Shown in pieces: positions 20,658 to 35,150 of a stretch of DNA of 64,000 bases (its first letter is position 1; each line of letters opens with the position of its first letter). A program made the translations under genes and the position numbers. This DNA is from Rhynchopus sp. YZ270_cl-10 (Eukaryota; Euglenozoa; Diplonemea; Diplonemida; Diplonemidae): assembly GCA_964035575.1 (NCBI GenBank), contig CAXIVB010000011.1, forward strand, positions 113,659 to 177,658, given 5' to 3'. Under the pieces are notes generated by a model. It saw only the letters and a program-made list of their open reading frames with translations, did no database searches and was not told the origin of the DNA.

Positions 20658-21248
20658 TCATTTTGGGACCCCCTCAGATCTTGGGACCCCCCTCAGATCC
20701 AGGGTAGGGACCCCAAATGACCCCTTTTAGACCCCTTTTGGACCCCCTATTAGGGCCTTTAGGGCCTTTATGGGGTGCCCACAGGGGTACGTAGGGTGCC
20801 TACAGGGGCTCCCAATGGCCCTCCCCTTAAGGGGCCATTTGGGTACCCCATGAGACCCCATGTGTCCCCATGGGTGCCATGTAGTCCCGTTAGGCCCATT
20901 TGACCCCTATGGCCTCAGACCCCTCAGGACCCCAAAAGGGGTCCAAAAGGGGTCATTTTAGGGGTACCCCCCAAAATGGGGTGTGCAGCTAATTGGGTCA
21001 TATATAGGGCAAAATGGCCCTTTTCCGTTCTGGACACTTTTATACAGGGAGTAGTCCAAAAGTGACACAAAACGGGAAGTACGTGAAAAAGGGGTTTGGG
21101 GATTTCAGGCCCCAAAATGGCCGGGCGGCAGGAAGGTCCATTTTGAGGGTACCCCCAAATGACCCAATTTGGGGGGTCTGAGGACCCCAAATGACCCCAT
21201 TTTAGGACCCCTCAGGACCCCAAATGGCCCCATTTAGGGTCCTCAGAG
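20658..21248. repeat. Block E1 of segment III (alpha2)
   Basis: Extra C near 20,690; tatacagggag variant (VI-like); catgagacccc near 20,850 where other copies read catgagccccc. Confidence 0.77.
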
Positions 21249-22142
21249 GTCCTGGGGGTCTGGGGCCATGGTGCCCAAGGGGTATACTATGAGCCCCTTA
21301 GGATGTGGGAGGGCCACATCCATAGCACGAAGGGCACCATAGTGCACCCCACCCCACCTCCTACGGGTGCCCAAAGGGCATCCCAATGCCCCACCTCTAT
21401 TGACCACTAGGAGGAAGGGACGCAAGCACCTGCTGGTCCGATCGTCCATAGGGATGCCCTCCCACGGGTAGACATAGGGGCAAGGAGGAGCCAGCACGGT
21501 GGTGACACACGTCCAAGCAAGGCAGACCGCTAGGGATAGCTGGCGCAGGTAAGGGTTGCATCCAGCCTCTAGTGCACTTTGAAGTAGGCCCCAGAACCGA
21601 TAGGTGCACACGTGCGCCGCTAGGGGCGGGGACTTCATGCACATAGTGCAGCACCTCCCATAGGGAGTTGCTGTGCATGTGTAGTGAGCTGGCCCACGGA
21701 GTGTCGGAGCCTTGCAGGCGCAATGACGGGGGTCAGCGAGTACTTGACCTCAGGAGCCCTTGACCATCCGAAAGGTCCGAAGGAGGATCAGAGCGTAGCG
21801 GTTGGCCGCCAGGATGGGCAGGGCTTACCTCACCTCAAGAGACCTTGGCTCATCCGAAAGGTCCGAAGGAGGATCAGAGCGCAGCGGGTGGCCGCCAGGA
21901 TGAACAGGGCTTACCTCACCTCAAGCACGCTCCACCTCAAGAGGCTCTGTTAGTAGACCTCGGGCTAGAGGGCTTACTTGACCTTAAGTAGCGGGTTCGA
22001 AGAGCACGTAGCCCGAAGGGTCAGGACGGAGTTACGCCGTAGTACTGATGCCCCCGCTTACCTCGACCTGACCTCACTTCCGCCCATGGGTGGCGAGACC
22101 CTCCATTATGCTTGCGGCACTGGTGGCACACCAGGGCCGATA

Positions 22143-22301
22143 CGGCCTGAGCACAGCGAGGGAGGAGGACGTAGCCCGTAGGGCAAGGACGGGCCACGGC
22201 CTGAGCACAGCGAGGGAGGAGGACGTAGCCCGTAGGGCAAGGACGGGCCACGGCCTGAGCACAGCGAGGGAGGAGGACGTAGCCCGTAGGGCAAGGACGG
22301 G
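22143..22301. repeat. 54-bp tandem repeat, 2.9 copies
   Basis: Unit starts at 22143, 22197 and 22251; same copy number as alpha1. Confidence 0.95.
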
Positions 22302-22595
22302 TATACGGCCACCCCAAAGGGGAGGGAGGAGGATGTCCCATAGGGACAGCCGGGTGGGCGCACAGCGCCGAACGGCCACTCCGAAGGAGCGGGAGGAGGA
22401 TGGACCAAAGGGACAGCCGGGCCGGGAGCGCAGCGACAGGGAGCGCAGCGACCTAACGGCCACCCCGAAGGGGCGGGAGGAGGGGAGTCCGAAGGACAAG
22501 GACGGGAGGCCTCCGCCTAGGACGCCCTTCACATGTGAAGGTGCATGTCCACGCGGAGGCCCAAGGTCTAGGTCCCTGTAGGGACCATAGGCCGT

Positions 22596-22909
22596 GAGCG
22601 CAGAGGAAGACTCCGATAGAGCTCCCATGGTCTGGTGGGCCAAGACCATGGCCCGACCCTTTACCTTCAGGTAAAGGGGAAGGGCTGGAGGGCACCTGTA
22701 AGGTGCCCGATCCTTTGGGCGAGCCAAGGAGCGTACGGCCACCTCACCTTGCAGGTCTAAGGTGGGTGTACAGCCCTTGGGGTCATGCTGCATAAGGCGG
22801 CTGACGGAGCTCCCTGCATCATCCTGATTCAGGATGGTAGCATGGGGCTGCATGACTCCTTGGCGAGCCCAAAGGCATTTATAGGGTCTACCCTTTGGAA
22901 GACCCTATA
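22596..22909 (+). other. Candidate structured RNA element, form 1 (alpha2)
   Basis: All stems of the alpha1 copy are present at +15,549 with no stem change seen. Confidence 0.35.
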
Positions 22910-22949
22910 ACGGTGCAACGTAGTGGAGCCTACGCATAAGCCTCAATAC

Positions 22950-23379
22950 AGGGTATGTAGGCTGTATGGGGTACCCATACTAGATATGGGCCATATCATG
23001 TACCCATATCATATGACGTCAGTGGATGTCCAGTGGCATCATATCCGCACAAGGGGCTAAAAAGAGGGTCTCCATATGACACCCGGTGAAATCCATTTGA
23101 TGCCACCTGGGGGTGATGGAGGTCCAAAAGTGAGACACCCTTTTGGACCCCTATTTGGAGCATATGGCCCCATATGGCCTGTGTAGCCATGTGAGGTCCC
23201 ATAGCGGGTCCTCCTAAAGTGCCCAAAAGGGCTAAAAAGAGGGTCTCCATATGACACCCGGTGAAATCCATTTGATGCCGCCTGGGGGTGATGGAGGTCC
23301 AAAAGTGAGACACCCTTTTGGACCCCCTTTTGGCCCATATGGCCCAGATGGCCATATAGGGGTCCTACCCCTTAGGACC
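22950..23379. repeat. Block with the 175-bp-spaced direct repeat (alpha2)
   Basis: Repeats at 23051-23151 and 23226-23326. Here both units read gggggtgatgg, where the first alpha1 unit reads gggggtaatgg. Confidence 0.85.
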
Positions 23380-24369
23380 CCATTTGGTCACGGGTGTTTT
23401 GGGGTACCTCCAAATAGGTGGTCCGTTTGAGACCCCCTATTTGACACTATATGGCCTGTAGGACCAGGTCCCAATATGGACCCCTCCAGACCACTAGTGT
23501 CAGTTTTGAGGACCCCATTTGGCCCTTTTGAGGACCCCATTTTGACCCCTTTTGGGACCCCTCTGGAGGTCCTTGGGTAAGGGGACCTGCCTTACACAGA
23601 GACCTCGGGTCCCAGGGGTATAGTCTCAGGCCTGTAGACCCCCTCAGGTGCCTTACACGGGCTTGTAGACCCCCTGGCCCAAGACCCCCATTTTGACCCC
23701 TTTTGGGACCCCTCATCTCCCGGTCCCTATAGGGGCTCAAATGGCCCTTTTCGGGTTTGGACCGTTTTATACAGGGACCAATCCAAAAGTGACACAAAAC
23801 GGGTGGTACCCCAAAAAGGGGGTCCTCCGGATTTGGGTCCATTTTGGGGTCGGGCGCCAGGAAGGTCCCTTTTTGGGGTACCCCCAAAATGGCCCTTTTG
23901 ACCCCATTTTGACCCCTTTTGGACCCCATTTTGACCCCTTTTGGACCCCTTTTGGACCCCTTTTGGGGCCCTTTAGGGCCCTTTAGGGGGTCCCAAGGGG
24001 TGCCCACAGGGCTCCCAAGGCCCCTCCCCTCAAGGGGCCCTGGGGGTGTCCTGGGGGTCCATGGGGTCCCATGGGGTCCCAAGGGGTCCCATATGGGGTA
24101 CCCCAAGGGTAGGGGCCCAGGCCCCCAAAGGGGGTCCCAAAAGGGGTCCCAAAAGGGGTCCTAAAATGGCCCTTTTGACCCCATTTTGGCACCGGCCGAT
24201 GGGTCCGCCAGGGGGCAAAAGTAGGCAAAACGACTATTTTATGAGGTGCCATTATGCCTCCTAAATGGCCCTTTTTGGACCCCTTTTGACCCCCTTTTTG
24301 GACCCCTTTTGGACCCCATTTGGACCCCCTCAGCCCTCTCTCAGGAGGGCTAAGGAGGCCTAATAAGGG
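23380..24369. repeat. Block F (alpha2)
   Basis: Same low-complexity GGGGTCC DNA with E2 at about 23,734-23,816; no length change seen. Confidence 0.75.
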
Positions 24370-24789
24370 GTTATATGTAGGTGTATGTACCTATATACAT
24401 GCCCCCAGGCAAGGGTCCCCTTAGGGGCCCTGTGCACATGGCATCCCCATGTGCATATAGGTCCTCATACCCCTCCATACCCTCTATACCCCCTAAAAGG
24501 GGGTCTGGAGGGGTACCCAAGGGGTCCAAATTGCCCCATTTTGGGGTCCTCAGGACCTCCAAAAAGGCATAAAAAGGCCCTTTTTGGGCCCCTCAGAGCC
24601 CTCAAATAGGGGGCTCAGGGGGTCCCAAAGGGTGTATATATTGGGTACCATGTATGCAATGAAACGTACCCCTCTTGAGAGGGGTCCCGGAGCATGCCTT
24701 ACCTTAAAACTATTAGGTCGCGTGCACCAAATAGTTTTAGGTCATGGTAATGTCCCCATTTATGGACATAAAGGGCCATAAAGTGGACA
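24370..24789. repeat. Spacer with hairpin at 24,701-24,742 (alpha2)
   Basis: Hairpin arms and loop match the alpha1 copy. Confidence 0.75.
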
Positions 24790-25589
24790 TCATGCCCTGG
24801 GTCATGACCCATGGCATGTCATGAGATGGGGGTACCCCCATGGATTGACCCCATATGACCCCATTTGGACCCCTTTAGACCCCTTGGCCAGCTCCCCACA
24901 TGGTGTGAGAGGTGCTGTGCCATACTACATATGGGTGTATACACCCTATGGGTACAGGGGGCTATATGGGTACATATGTATGTACATGTACATACATGTA
25001 TATACATATATGTATATATATATATGTATATGTACACATATATGTTGATGTACAAAGTGCTCAACATCTATTTATGTCATGTCATGTCATCAAATTGGAT
25101 GATCACCATTTTGGACATGATGCCATTTCATGACATGTCATGGGTCTGGACCCATCCCCACATCTTATACGACCTCTTATCACATGATGTACATGTTGTA
25201 TAGTGGTGGTATATAGGTGTATATAGGGCCATAGGGCTATGGGGCTATATAGGGGTATATGGGTACATATGTATGTATATACATGCATACATACATATAT
25301 ATATATGTATGTGTACACATATATGTTGATGTACAAAGTGCTCAACATCTATTTATGTCATGTCATGTCATCAAATTGGATGATCACCATTTTGGACATG
25401 ATGCTATTTCATATCACTTCATGGATCTAGACCCATCTCAACATCTGATACAACCTCTTAGCACATGATGTACATGTTGTATAGTGGTGGTATATAGGTG
25501 TATATAGGGTCATAGGGCTATGGGGCTATATAGGGGTATATGGGCACATATGTATGTGTATATACATGCATACACATATATACATGTAC
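24790..25589. repeat. Block T, alpha form (alpha2)
   Basis: Two 281-bp units and a partial third, as in alpha1. Confidence 0.82.
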
Positions 25590-25853
25590 ACCCCACGACC
25601 TCCTAAGCACTGACCCCATTCCGTCATATCAGGTGTCGACCCCCAAGAGTGCTATTTACACCATCATCCGCTACTTGCTCTTTTGGCATGTGGCTTGCCC
25701 ATGCTACTGCTACTGCTCCTACACCCCCTTATACAGTACATGGCATGCACTATGCAGGATGCGCTGCTTAGCACCTCTAATGCTCTGAGCAGTACACGAC
25801 ATCAGCTATCTCCATCAGCACTGATGACCACGGAGGTGCTGAGTGCTCCGTAC
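25590..25853. other. Cassette X (alpha2)
   Basis: Second and last copy of X in the window; I saw no difference from alpha1. Confidence 0.6.
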
Positions 25854-26149
25854 CCCATATCGTGAGGTCAGGTAAACGTCACCTTAAAGTAACACATTTT
25901 ACCCCGACCGTGTAGGCAGGGTGTATGCCCATGACACTAGGCTCTGGGTGTCCCCATCCCTATACCCCTAAATAAGGGGTAAAAAGGGGTGTCAGGACCT
26001 GGTCCAAAAGGGTCCAAAAGGTGTAAATGGGGGTGATCCAATGTGCTCAGCACATCACCTCATCTCCTTATCCATCCACTTCATCATCCATTAACAGGAT
26101 GGACATGTCCATTTAACTGTATGTGCATGTATGCACATGCATGCATATA
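25854..26149. repeat. Block Z (alpha2)
   Basis: Splice-like ends at 25,871/25,872 and 26,097. Confidence 0.6.
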
Positions 26150-26614
26150 TACATGTATATACCCCCTATAGCCCCTTAAGGGCATATGGGTGTATGTACC
26201 ATGTATGCACATGATATGGTCCATATGTGGACTCATACATCATGTTGGGGTCTTGGGTCATGACCCGTCATGACATCTTGACATGTCCAAATCCATGAAA
26301 TCAGGTCATATCAAGTGATTTGACCTCTTGACATGAGATGTGATGTCATGACATGATGTTATATGATGTGCACATGTGCACATATACATATACATATACA
26401 TATACATGTTGTATGCACATGTATATATACATGTATATACCCCCGTATAGCCCTTAAGGGCATATAGGTGTATATACCATGTATGCACATGATATGGTCC
26501 ATATGTGGACTCATACATCATGTTGGGGTCTTGGGTCATGACCCGTCATGACATCTTGACATGTCCAAATCCATGAAATCAGGTCATATCAAGTGATTTG
26601 ACCTCTTGACATGA
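26150..26614. repeat. Leader L, two copies
   Basis: Anchors at 26245 and 26523. Confidence 0.88.
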
Positions 26615-27154
26615 GATGTGGTGATGTCACATGTTGCACATCATGTGCACATATAAGATGTAGAGATGTGTATGCACATACATATACATATATATACCCC
26701 CTATACAAGGGAGGGCTATATACATGTATATACATGTAGGTGCATGTACATGTATGTAAGTACATACTGTATATACACCTCTACCCATGCCATATGGGGT
26801 CTAAATGGGGTCCAAAAGGGTCCATTTATGGGTAGACCCCCATCTCATGACATGTCATGGGTCATGACCCATGAGGTGATATGACATGATATGGCATCTC
26901 ATGAGATGGATAGGTCCTCATCCAATGAGGAGATATGCAACATCATATGATGTAATGCAACTTATATAAGTGCATGTGCACATATGGTTTACCCATATGG
27001 CCCATCATATGGGATGCATATATGTATATGTATATACATATATATACATGTGTCTACACATGTATGCACCATGTTGCACCTCTTAAAAGAGGTCTAGACC
27101 TCTAAATATGAGGTCAAATCCATGGATTTGGAGGTCCTCAGATCTCAGGACCTC
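26615..27154. repeat. Module A, copy 8
   Basis: Same variants as copy 4 (ggtctaaatgg, catatacat). Confidence 0.88.
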
Positions 27155-29336
27155 CCATTTTGGGGACCCCCTCCAGATCTGGGGACCCCCTCCAGATCTG
27201 GGGACCCCCTCCAGATATGGGTAGGGACCCCATATGGGGTGGGTCCCATGTGGTATGGGTCCATATGGAGACCTCTCTTAAGGCCCATATGACACCAATG
27301 GACCCTTAAAGGGGTGACCACATGGTGTGCCAGCATGGCACCCTTGGGCCCTCTGGTTGGACCCCCTCATATAGGGGTCCCCATATGGTACACCATATGG
27401 TCATGGGGTGGCCTCCCATTTGGAGACCCCTTTTAGGACCCCATATGACACTATTTGGCCTGTAGGACCAGGTCCCAATATGGACCCCTCCAGACCATTA
27501 GTGGCACTTTGGGAGGTCCCCATTTGGACCCCCTCAGATCCAATGGAGGTCCCATTTGGACCCCCTCAGGTCTGGGGACCCCATATGGCACCATATGGTC
27601 ATGGGGTGGCCTCCCATTTGGAGACCCCTTTTAGGACCCTATTTGACACTATATGGCCTGTAGGACCAGGTCCCAATAGGGACCCCTCCAGACCCCTAGT
27701 GGCAATTGGGACCCCTAGGGGGCTAGACCCCCAAATGACCCCTCTAAACGTGACCATATAGGTCCCAATTAGGGGGTTGGAGGTCCCTTTATGGGTCCAT
27801 ATGGAGACCTCTCTTAGGTCCCATATGCCCCCAATGGCCCCTTAAAGGGGTGACCACATGGTATGCCCCATGGCACCCCTTTTGGGACCCCTTTGGGACC
27901 CCATATGACCCCATTTAGACCCCCTCAGGACCCCCAAAAGGGCCTAAAACACCCTATTTGGACCCATTTGGACCCCTTTTGAGCACCCCTTTTAAACACC
28001 CCTTTTCCGACATGGTACCCCATTTGATCTACTCTACCTATGAATTGGCCATTTAGGTGCTGTTCAGTCCTGGACCCCACATGCCGTTGGGTGGTCAAAT
28101 AGGGGTCTAAACGTGACCGAGGGTCCTGGGACCCCTACACGGTCACCCCTTTTAGACCCCTTTTTACCCCCTTTTTACCCCATATTGGGACCCCCTACCT
28201 GTAGTGGATCCCTTTAAGGGTCTAAAGTAGGCATATGGGGTACACCCCCTGACCTCCATATATGCCCTTCTGCTTACACGCTCACCCCTTTTGACCCCTT
28301 TTGGACCCCATATGGGGACCCCCATGGGGTCTAAGGACCTCCCAAAAGGTCCTAAAAAGGGGGTCCCCTGCATCAGACCTGGCAATGCTGTTTTGAATGG
28401 TTGAGCCCCTTGGGGGTCCCCAAATGGCCAATTTAGGACCCTTTTAGGACCCATTTTGGGGTCCAAAAGGGGTCAAAATGGGGTCCTCAGATGGCCCAAG
28501 ACTATGGTCTCTAGAGGCAATATTGGGTCTTTGGGGTGACCCCATCCCTGGATCCAAGGGGTCTCCAGATGGGGTACCCCTTTTAGGACCCCTTTTGGGG
28601 TGCTCCCAGGCCATTAAATATGTCGAAAAGCGACGTCCACTTGCGTAGGCTTAGTCCTCTTTTGGGCATGTCGGGTTTAGACAACCCCTGCCAGTCCTAA
28701 GTGCTCTAAAAAGGGGTGAAATATGGTGGTCCATTTGAGGACCCCGATATGACACTATTTGGCCTGTAGGACCAGGTCCAGATCTGGACCCCAGATGGTC
28801 CAAAAGTGCTCCTACTCACATATCGCGCGCGCGCGCGTGGTAAGAGTACGGGGTCAAAATCGGTGCCCTTCCGGGCCCAGGCCTCTGGAGGCCTGGTGCC
28901 CGGAAGGCCCGCCCCGCTGGGGACCTCAGGAGGTCCCAGACCCTGTGGGGGTCTGGGCCTCACCCCCTCCCGAGGGGGTCTGAGGACCTCCAAACCCCTT
29001 GTACGCCCCCATGTCCTGAGGGGGTGCGGTCCAAGGGTTGGGTCAAAGCACGGAGCACTTGGAGGTCTACAAAGCATGTGGTGCCATACCAGCTCCCCAT
29101 GTATTGGGTCCTACATGGTGTGGGGTGGTGGCACGAGGTGGCATGTAGAGGCCATGGCCTCTCCACACCCCTCTCCATACATGGGGGCGTACAAGGGATA
29201 TGACCCCATATGGAGAGGTCTTGGGACCTGAGGGCTCTGGGGTGAGGACCTCCATTTAGAGGTCCAACCCCTTAAATGACCCATATTGGGTGTTTGACCC
29301 CCATGAGCTCTTTGGAGCTCTTTGAGCACCTAGACC
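27155..29336. repeat. Segment IV body (alpha2)
   Basis: Direct repeat from 27,379 and 27,579. GC hairpins 28867-28907 and 28962-28979; the latter keeps the alpha loop cccg. Confidence 0.8.
28824..28837. repeat. (CG)7 tract in D2
   Basis: Exactly seven units. Confidence 0.95.
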
Positions 29337-30153
29337 ATTAGATGTCCATGAGGTGACAAGACCTCTATAGAAGTATATATGTATATGCATGTTGTGTGCA
29401 CATGTATATATACATGTATATACCCCCTATAGCCCCTTAAGGGCATATGGGTGTATGTACCATGTATGCACATGATATGGTCCATATGTGGACTCATACA
29501 TCATGTTGGGGTCTTGGGTCATGACCCGTCATGGCATCTTGACATGTCCAAATCCATGAAATCAGGTCATATCAAGTGATTTGACCTCTTGACATGAGAT
29601 GTGATGTCATGACATGATGTTATATGATGTGCACATGTGCACATATACATATACATATACATATACATGTTGTATGCACATGTATATATACATGTATATA
29701 CCCCCGTATAGCCCTTAAGGGCATATAGGTGTATATAGCATGTATGCACATGATATGGTCCATATGTGGACTCATACATCATGTTGGGGTCTTGGGTCAT
29801 GACCCGTCATGGCATCTTGACATGTCCAAATCCATGAAATCAGGTCATATCAAGTGATTTGACCTCTTGACATGAGATGTGATGTCATGACATGATGTTA
29901 TATGATGTGCACATGTGCACATATACATATACATATACATATACATGTTGTATGCACATGTATATATACATGTATATACCCCCGTATAGCCCTTAAGGGC
30001 ATATAGGTGTATATACCATGTATGCACATGATATGGTCCATATGTGGACACATACATCATGTTGGGGTCTTGGGTCATGACCCGTCATGGCATCTTGACA
30101 TGTCCAAATCCATGAAATCAGGTCATATCGGGTGATTTGACCTCTTGACATGA
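29337..30153. repeat. Leader L, three copies after the join tag
   Basis: Anchors at 29506, 29784 and 30062, as in alpha1. Confidence 0.88.
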
Positions 30154-30693
30154 GATGTGGTGATGTCACATGTTGCACATCATGTGCACATATAAGATGT
30201 AGAGATGTGTATGCACATACATGTACATATATATACCCCCTATACAAGGGAGGGCTATATACATGTATATACATGTAGGTGCATGTACATGTATGTAAGT
30301 ACATACTGTATATACACCTCTACCCATGCCATATGGGGTCCAAATGGGGTCCAAAAGGGTCCATTTATGGGTAGACCCCCATCTCATGACATGTCATGGG
30401 TCATGACCCATGAGGTGATATGACATGATATGGCATCTCATGAGATGGATAGGTCCTCATCCAATGAGGAGATATGCAACATCATATGATGTAATGCAAC
30501 TTATATAAGTGCATGTGCACATATGGTTTACCCATATGGCCCATCAGATGGGATGCATATATGTATATGTATATACATATATATACATGTGTCTACACAT
30601 GTATGCACCATGTTGCACCTCTTATAAGAGGTCTAGACCTCTAAATATGAGGTCAAATCCATGGATTTGGAGGTCCTCAGATCTCAGGACCTC
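30154..30693. repeat. Module A, copy 9
   Basis: catcagatggg and cctcttataagagg variants, as in copy 5. Confidence 0.88.
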
Positions 30694-32443
30694 CCATTTT
30701 GAGGACCCCCTCAGATCTGGGGACCCCCTCAGATCCAGGGTAGGGACCCCAAATGGCACCTTTATACCCCCTTTTGGGACCTCCCCACATGGTGTAAGAG
30801 GTGCCCCACACCCCTACATATAGGGTATATGCCCTAGGCTGTATAGGGGGTGTATAGGGGTATATAAAGGTGTATGTACACTTATATACATGTGCATGCA
30901 CATATATATACATGTATATATAGGTCCTCAGATCCCATGACCCTCCATTTGGGGGTCTGGAGACCTCAGGACCCCATTTTGGGACCCTCCTCAGATCTGG
31001 GGACCCCCTCCAGATCTGGGGATAGGACCCCAAATGGACCCATTTGGACCCCATTTGAGGACCATTGGCATCATGTGTGGACACCCCCTTTTCCACCATG
31101 TATGCCATTTGATCTACTCTCCCTATACATATGCCCTAAATGGACATAACCCCATATGATCCCATATGTGTTATATGACCACTTTGGAGCACCTTTATAT
31201 GCATAGGGTGGGGACCCCATATGGGCCCTTTTAGACCCCTTCCAAAAGGGGGTCTAAAGCATGTACACCTCCTTACACTCCATGTGTATGGTGGTGTATA
31301 GGTTAAGGGGGCTATATAGGGCATAATGGGTACATGTACATACACATGTGTTGCACGTCATGTGCATCATGTTGGCATGTCATGAGGTGGTCCAAAAGGG
31401 TGATCACCAGATGACCCCATTTTGGGACCCCTCCCATTTTAAGAGGTCCGCTGCATCAGACCGGGCCATCCTGGTTTGAACCGTTTGGGGGTCCTGAGGT
31501 CCCCAAATGGGCTGAATTGACCCCTTTTAGGGTCCTCAAAAGGACCCATTTTGGGGTCAAAAGGGGGTCAAAATGGGGTCCATATGGTGACCCATACTAT
31601 GGTCTATATAGGCAATATATGGGTCCTGGACCCTCCTCATGCCTGGACCCGAGGTGCTCCAAAGGGGGTACCCAAAGTGGTCCATTAAATAGGAGGCCTT
31701 CAGACCCCTTAGGGGTCCAAAAGATGTCGAAACCCGACATCTACCTGGACCCCCGGAGGTCCCAAAAGGGCCATGTCGGGTTTATACAACCCCTGCCAGT
31801 CCTAAGTGCCATAAAAAGGGTGATATTTGGTGGTCCATTCTGAGACCCCAATATGACACTATTTGGCCTGTAGACCATGGTCCAGATCTGGACCCCAGAT
31901 GGTCCAAAAGGGGGTGCAACTAACATATCGCGCGCGCGCGCGTGGTAAGAGGTAGTTTATAAAATCGGCGCTTCCCAGGACCCCAGACCCCAGGAGGTGG
32001 TCTCAGGGGGTCTGAGGGGTTGGGAGGGGTCTGGAGCCATGAGGGGTCTGGACCACCCACCCTGTGGAGATGGCTGGTGGTCTGTAGGGAGGTGGCCAAA
32101 AGGGGTGTTTATACCCCTATGGCGCCTCAAGCCCTTTAAGTGCTGTTGAGCACCCAATGCATTAGATGTCCATGAGGTGACAAGACCTCTATAGAAGTAT
32201 ATATGGTAGGTATGTGGTGCATGCCCATATACCCCCATATGCCCCCAATGGCCCCTTAGGACCATGTGGGCCATGTGCATCATATGTGGTGTACATGCAT
32301 GGATATGGACTCGCATGGGTCCAGACCCATGGTTTACCCCATTTCACCCAATTTGGGTGCATGTGCCAAAATGGCCTAAATGCCTGAAATGGGGCATATT
32401 TGGATGTTGAGACCTTTTGGGACCATGTCAAGACATGACATGA
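30694..32443. repeat. Segment V body (alpha2)
   Basis: Flip locus at 31484-31507 is in the alpha orientation (spacer gtcctgaggt). Confidence 0.82.
31929..31942. repeat. (CG)7 tract
   Basis: Exactly seven units, D1 context. Confidence 0.95.
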
Positions 32444-32959
32444 CATCCAATATGTTATACATCATATGTACATGTATATATACATATATGTATATACATG
32501 TATATACCCCCGTATAGCCCCTTAGGGCATATAGGTGTATATACCATGTATGCACATGATATGGTCCATATGTGGACACATACATCATGTTGGGGTCTTG
32601 GGTCATGACCCGTCATGGCATCTTGACATGTCCAAATCCATGAAATCAGGTCATATCAAGTGATTTGACCTCTTGACATGAGATGTGATGTCATGACATG
32701 ATGTTATATGATGTGCACATGTGCACATATACATATACATATACATATACATGTTGTATGCACATGTAGATATACATGTATATACCCCCGTATAGCCCTT
32801 AAGGGCATATAGGTGTATATACCATGTATGCACATGATATGGTCCATATAAGGACTCATACATCATGTTGGGGTCTTGGGTCATGACCCGTCATGACATC
32901 TTGACATGTCCAAATCCATGAAATCAGGTCATATCAGGTGATTTGACCTCTTGACATGA
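32444..32959. repeat. Leader L, variant copy plus one full copy
   Basis: Anchors at 32590 and 32868; gtagatatac variant kept. Confidence 0.87.
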
Positions 32960-33499
32960 GATGTGGTGATGTCACATGTTGCACATCATGTGCACATATA
33001 AGATGTAGAGATGTGTATGCACATACATGTACATATATATACCCCCTATACAAGGGAGGGCTATATACATGTATATACATGTAGGTGCATGTACATGTAT
33101 GTAAGTACATACTGTATATACACCTCTACCCATGCCATATGGGGTCTAAATGGGGTCCAAAAGGGTCCATTTATGGGTAGACCCCCATCTCATGACATGT
33201 CATGGGTCATGACCCATGAGGTGATATGACATGACATGGCATCTCATGAGATGGATAGGTCCTCATCCAATGAGGAGATATGCAACATCATATGATGTAA
33301 TGCAACTTATATAAGTGCATGTGCACATATGGTTTACCCATATGGCCCATCATATGGGATGCATATATGTATATGTATATACATATATATACATGTGTCT
33401 ACACATGTATGCACCATGTTGCACCTCTTAAAAGAGGTCTAGACCTCTAAATATGAGGTCAAATCCATGGATTTGGAGGTCCTCAGATCTCAGGACCTC
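32960..33499. repeat. Module A, copy 10
   Basis: gacatgacatgg variant, as in copy 6. Confidence 0.88.
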
Positions 33500-34089
33500 T
33501 CATTTTGGGACCCCCTCAGATCTTGGGACCCCCTCAGATCCAGGGTAGGGACCCCAAATGACCCCTTTTAGACCCCTTTTGGACCCCCTATTAGGGCCTT
33601 TAGGGCCTTTATGGGGTGCCCACAGGGGTACGTAGGGTGCCTACAGGGGCTCCCAATGGCCCTCCCCTTAAGGGGCCATTTGGGTACCCCATGAGCCCCC
33701 ATGTGTCCCCATGGGTGCCATGTAGTCCCGTTAGGCCCATTTGACCCCTATGGCCTCAGACCCCTCAGGACCCCAAAAGGGGTCCAAAAGGGGTCATTTT
33801 AGGGGTACCCCCCAAAATGGGGTGTGCAGCTAATTGGGTCATATATAGGGCAAAATGGCCCTTTTCCGTTCTGGACACTTTTATACAGGGAGTAGTCCAA
33901 AAGTGACACAAAACGGGAAGTACGTGAAAAAGGGGTTTGGGGATTTCAGGCCCCAAAATGGCCGGGCGGCAGGAAGGTCCATTTTGAGGGTACCCCCAAA
34001 TGACCCAATTTGGGGGGTCTGAGGACCCCAAATGACCCCATTTTAGGACCCCTCAGGACCCCAAATGGCCCCATTTAGGGTCCTCAGAG
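33500..34089. repeat. Block E1 of segment VI (alpha2)
   Basis: tatacagggag variant, as in alpha1 segment VI. Confidence 0.77.
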
Positions 34090-34989
34090 GTCCTGGGGGT
34101 CTGGGGCCATGGTGCCCAAGGGGTATACTATGAGCCCCTTAGGATGTGGAGCACCCCATCCATAGCACGAAGGGCACCATAGTGCACCTCCCCACGGAGG
34201 CCCAAAGGGCATCCCAATGCACCCCACCCCTAAACCACCAGGTACAGGACACGCAGCACCCCAACCGTCATCCGTCCCGTTAGGTGAGTACTCGCCGCTA
34301 GGGTAAGGGTGGTAGGTGCAGGGTCACGGCTGCATGTCATGCTTGGTGTGCCTTAAAGTAGCCAACCAAACCGATAGGGCCGTAGGCGGATCAGAGCGCA
34401 GCGGGTGGCCGACAGGGTTGGGGCTTCATCACATAGCATGACTACCTCCCCATGTGATAACACGGGGAGTTAGTGTGCATGTGTAGTGAGCGGTGCAACC
34501 GTCCATGACGGGGCCTTGCAGGCACAGTGGGCGGTTGTACAGCGAGTACCTTGTCCTGCGGATGGGGCCATACCCCATGGGGTATGTGCACCTACATGCA
34601 AGGACTGGCCCAGGCCCCTCCAGGGCCCAGAGGCCATAAGCACAGAGGAAGACTCCGATAGAGCTTCCGTGCCATGTGTGCACACATGGTGCGGGTCCCT
34701 CTCACTTGCCCATGGGCAAGGAGAGGGGGACAAGAGGTGCCTGCACAAGGCACCGACTGCTTTGGGCGAGCCAAGGCGCAAGCATACACCGTGCCACCCC
34801 TTTATGCCTAAGGGGCATTAAGGCCAGGTGCAGGTCGTATGTGCAGTCCTTTGGATCATGCTGTAGTGGCGGCATGAGGAGCTCCCTGCATCAGGATGGT
34901 AGCATGGGACTGTATGACGACTTGGCGAGCCCAAAGCAGCAGAAATAGGGTCTCCTTTAGAGGCCCGTCCACGGTGGAGCATGCGGAGC
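34090..34989. repeat. Short GC-rich cassette (alpha2)
   Basis: Second and last copy of the short form; matches 18,541-19,440 at +15,549. Confidence 0.78.
34640..34966 (+). other. Candidate structured RNA element, form 2 (alpha2)
   Basis: All stems of the 19,091 copy are present, including the GA/GA long-range stem. Confidence 0.35.
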
Positions 34990-35150
34990 CTTACTCATAA
35001 AGACTATGGGGTAGGACCTCGTAGGGGTACAGACCCATGGTTTACCCCAGTGCACCCACTTTGGACCATGTGCTGAAATGGCCCAAATGCATGGAATGGG
35101 GCATATTTGGATGTTGAGACCTCTTGGGACCATGTCAAGACATGACATGA
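34990..35150. repeat. Diverged block M' (alpha2)
   Basis: As at 19,441-19,601. Confidence 0.75.

Larger units (their letters stand above)
21249..22949. repeat. Long GC-rich cassette (alpha2)
   Basis: Matches alpha1 at +15,549. Differs at aggtccgaagg (about 21,775), where alpha1 and both beta copies read aggtccgcagg. 86-bp duplication from 21,748. Confidence 0.8.
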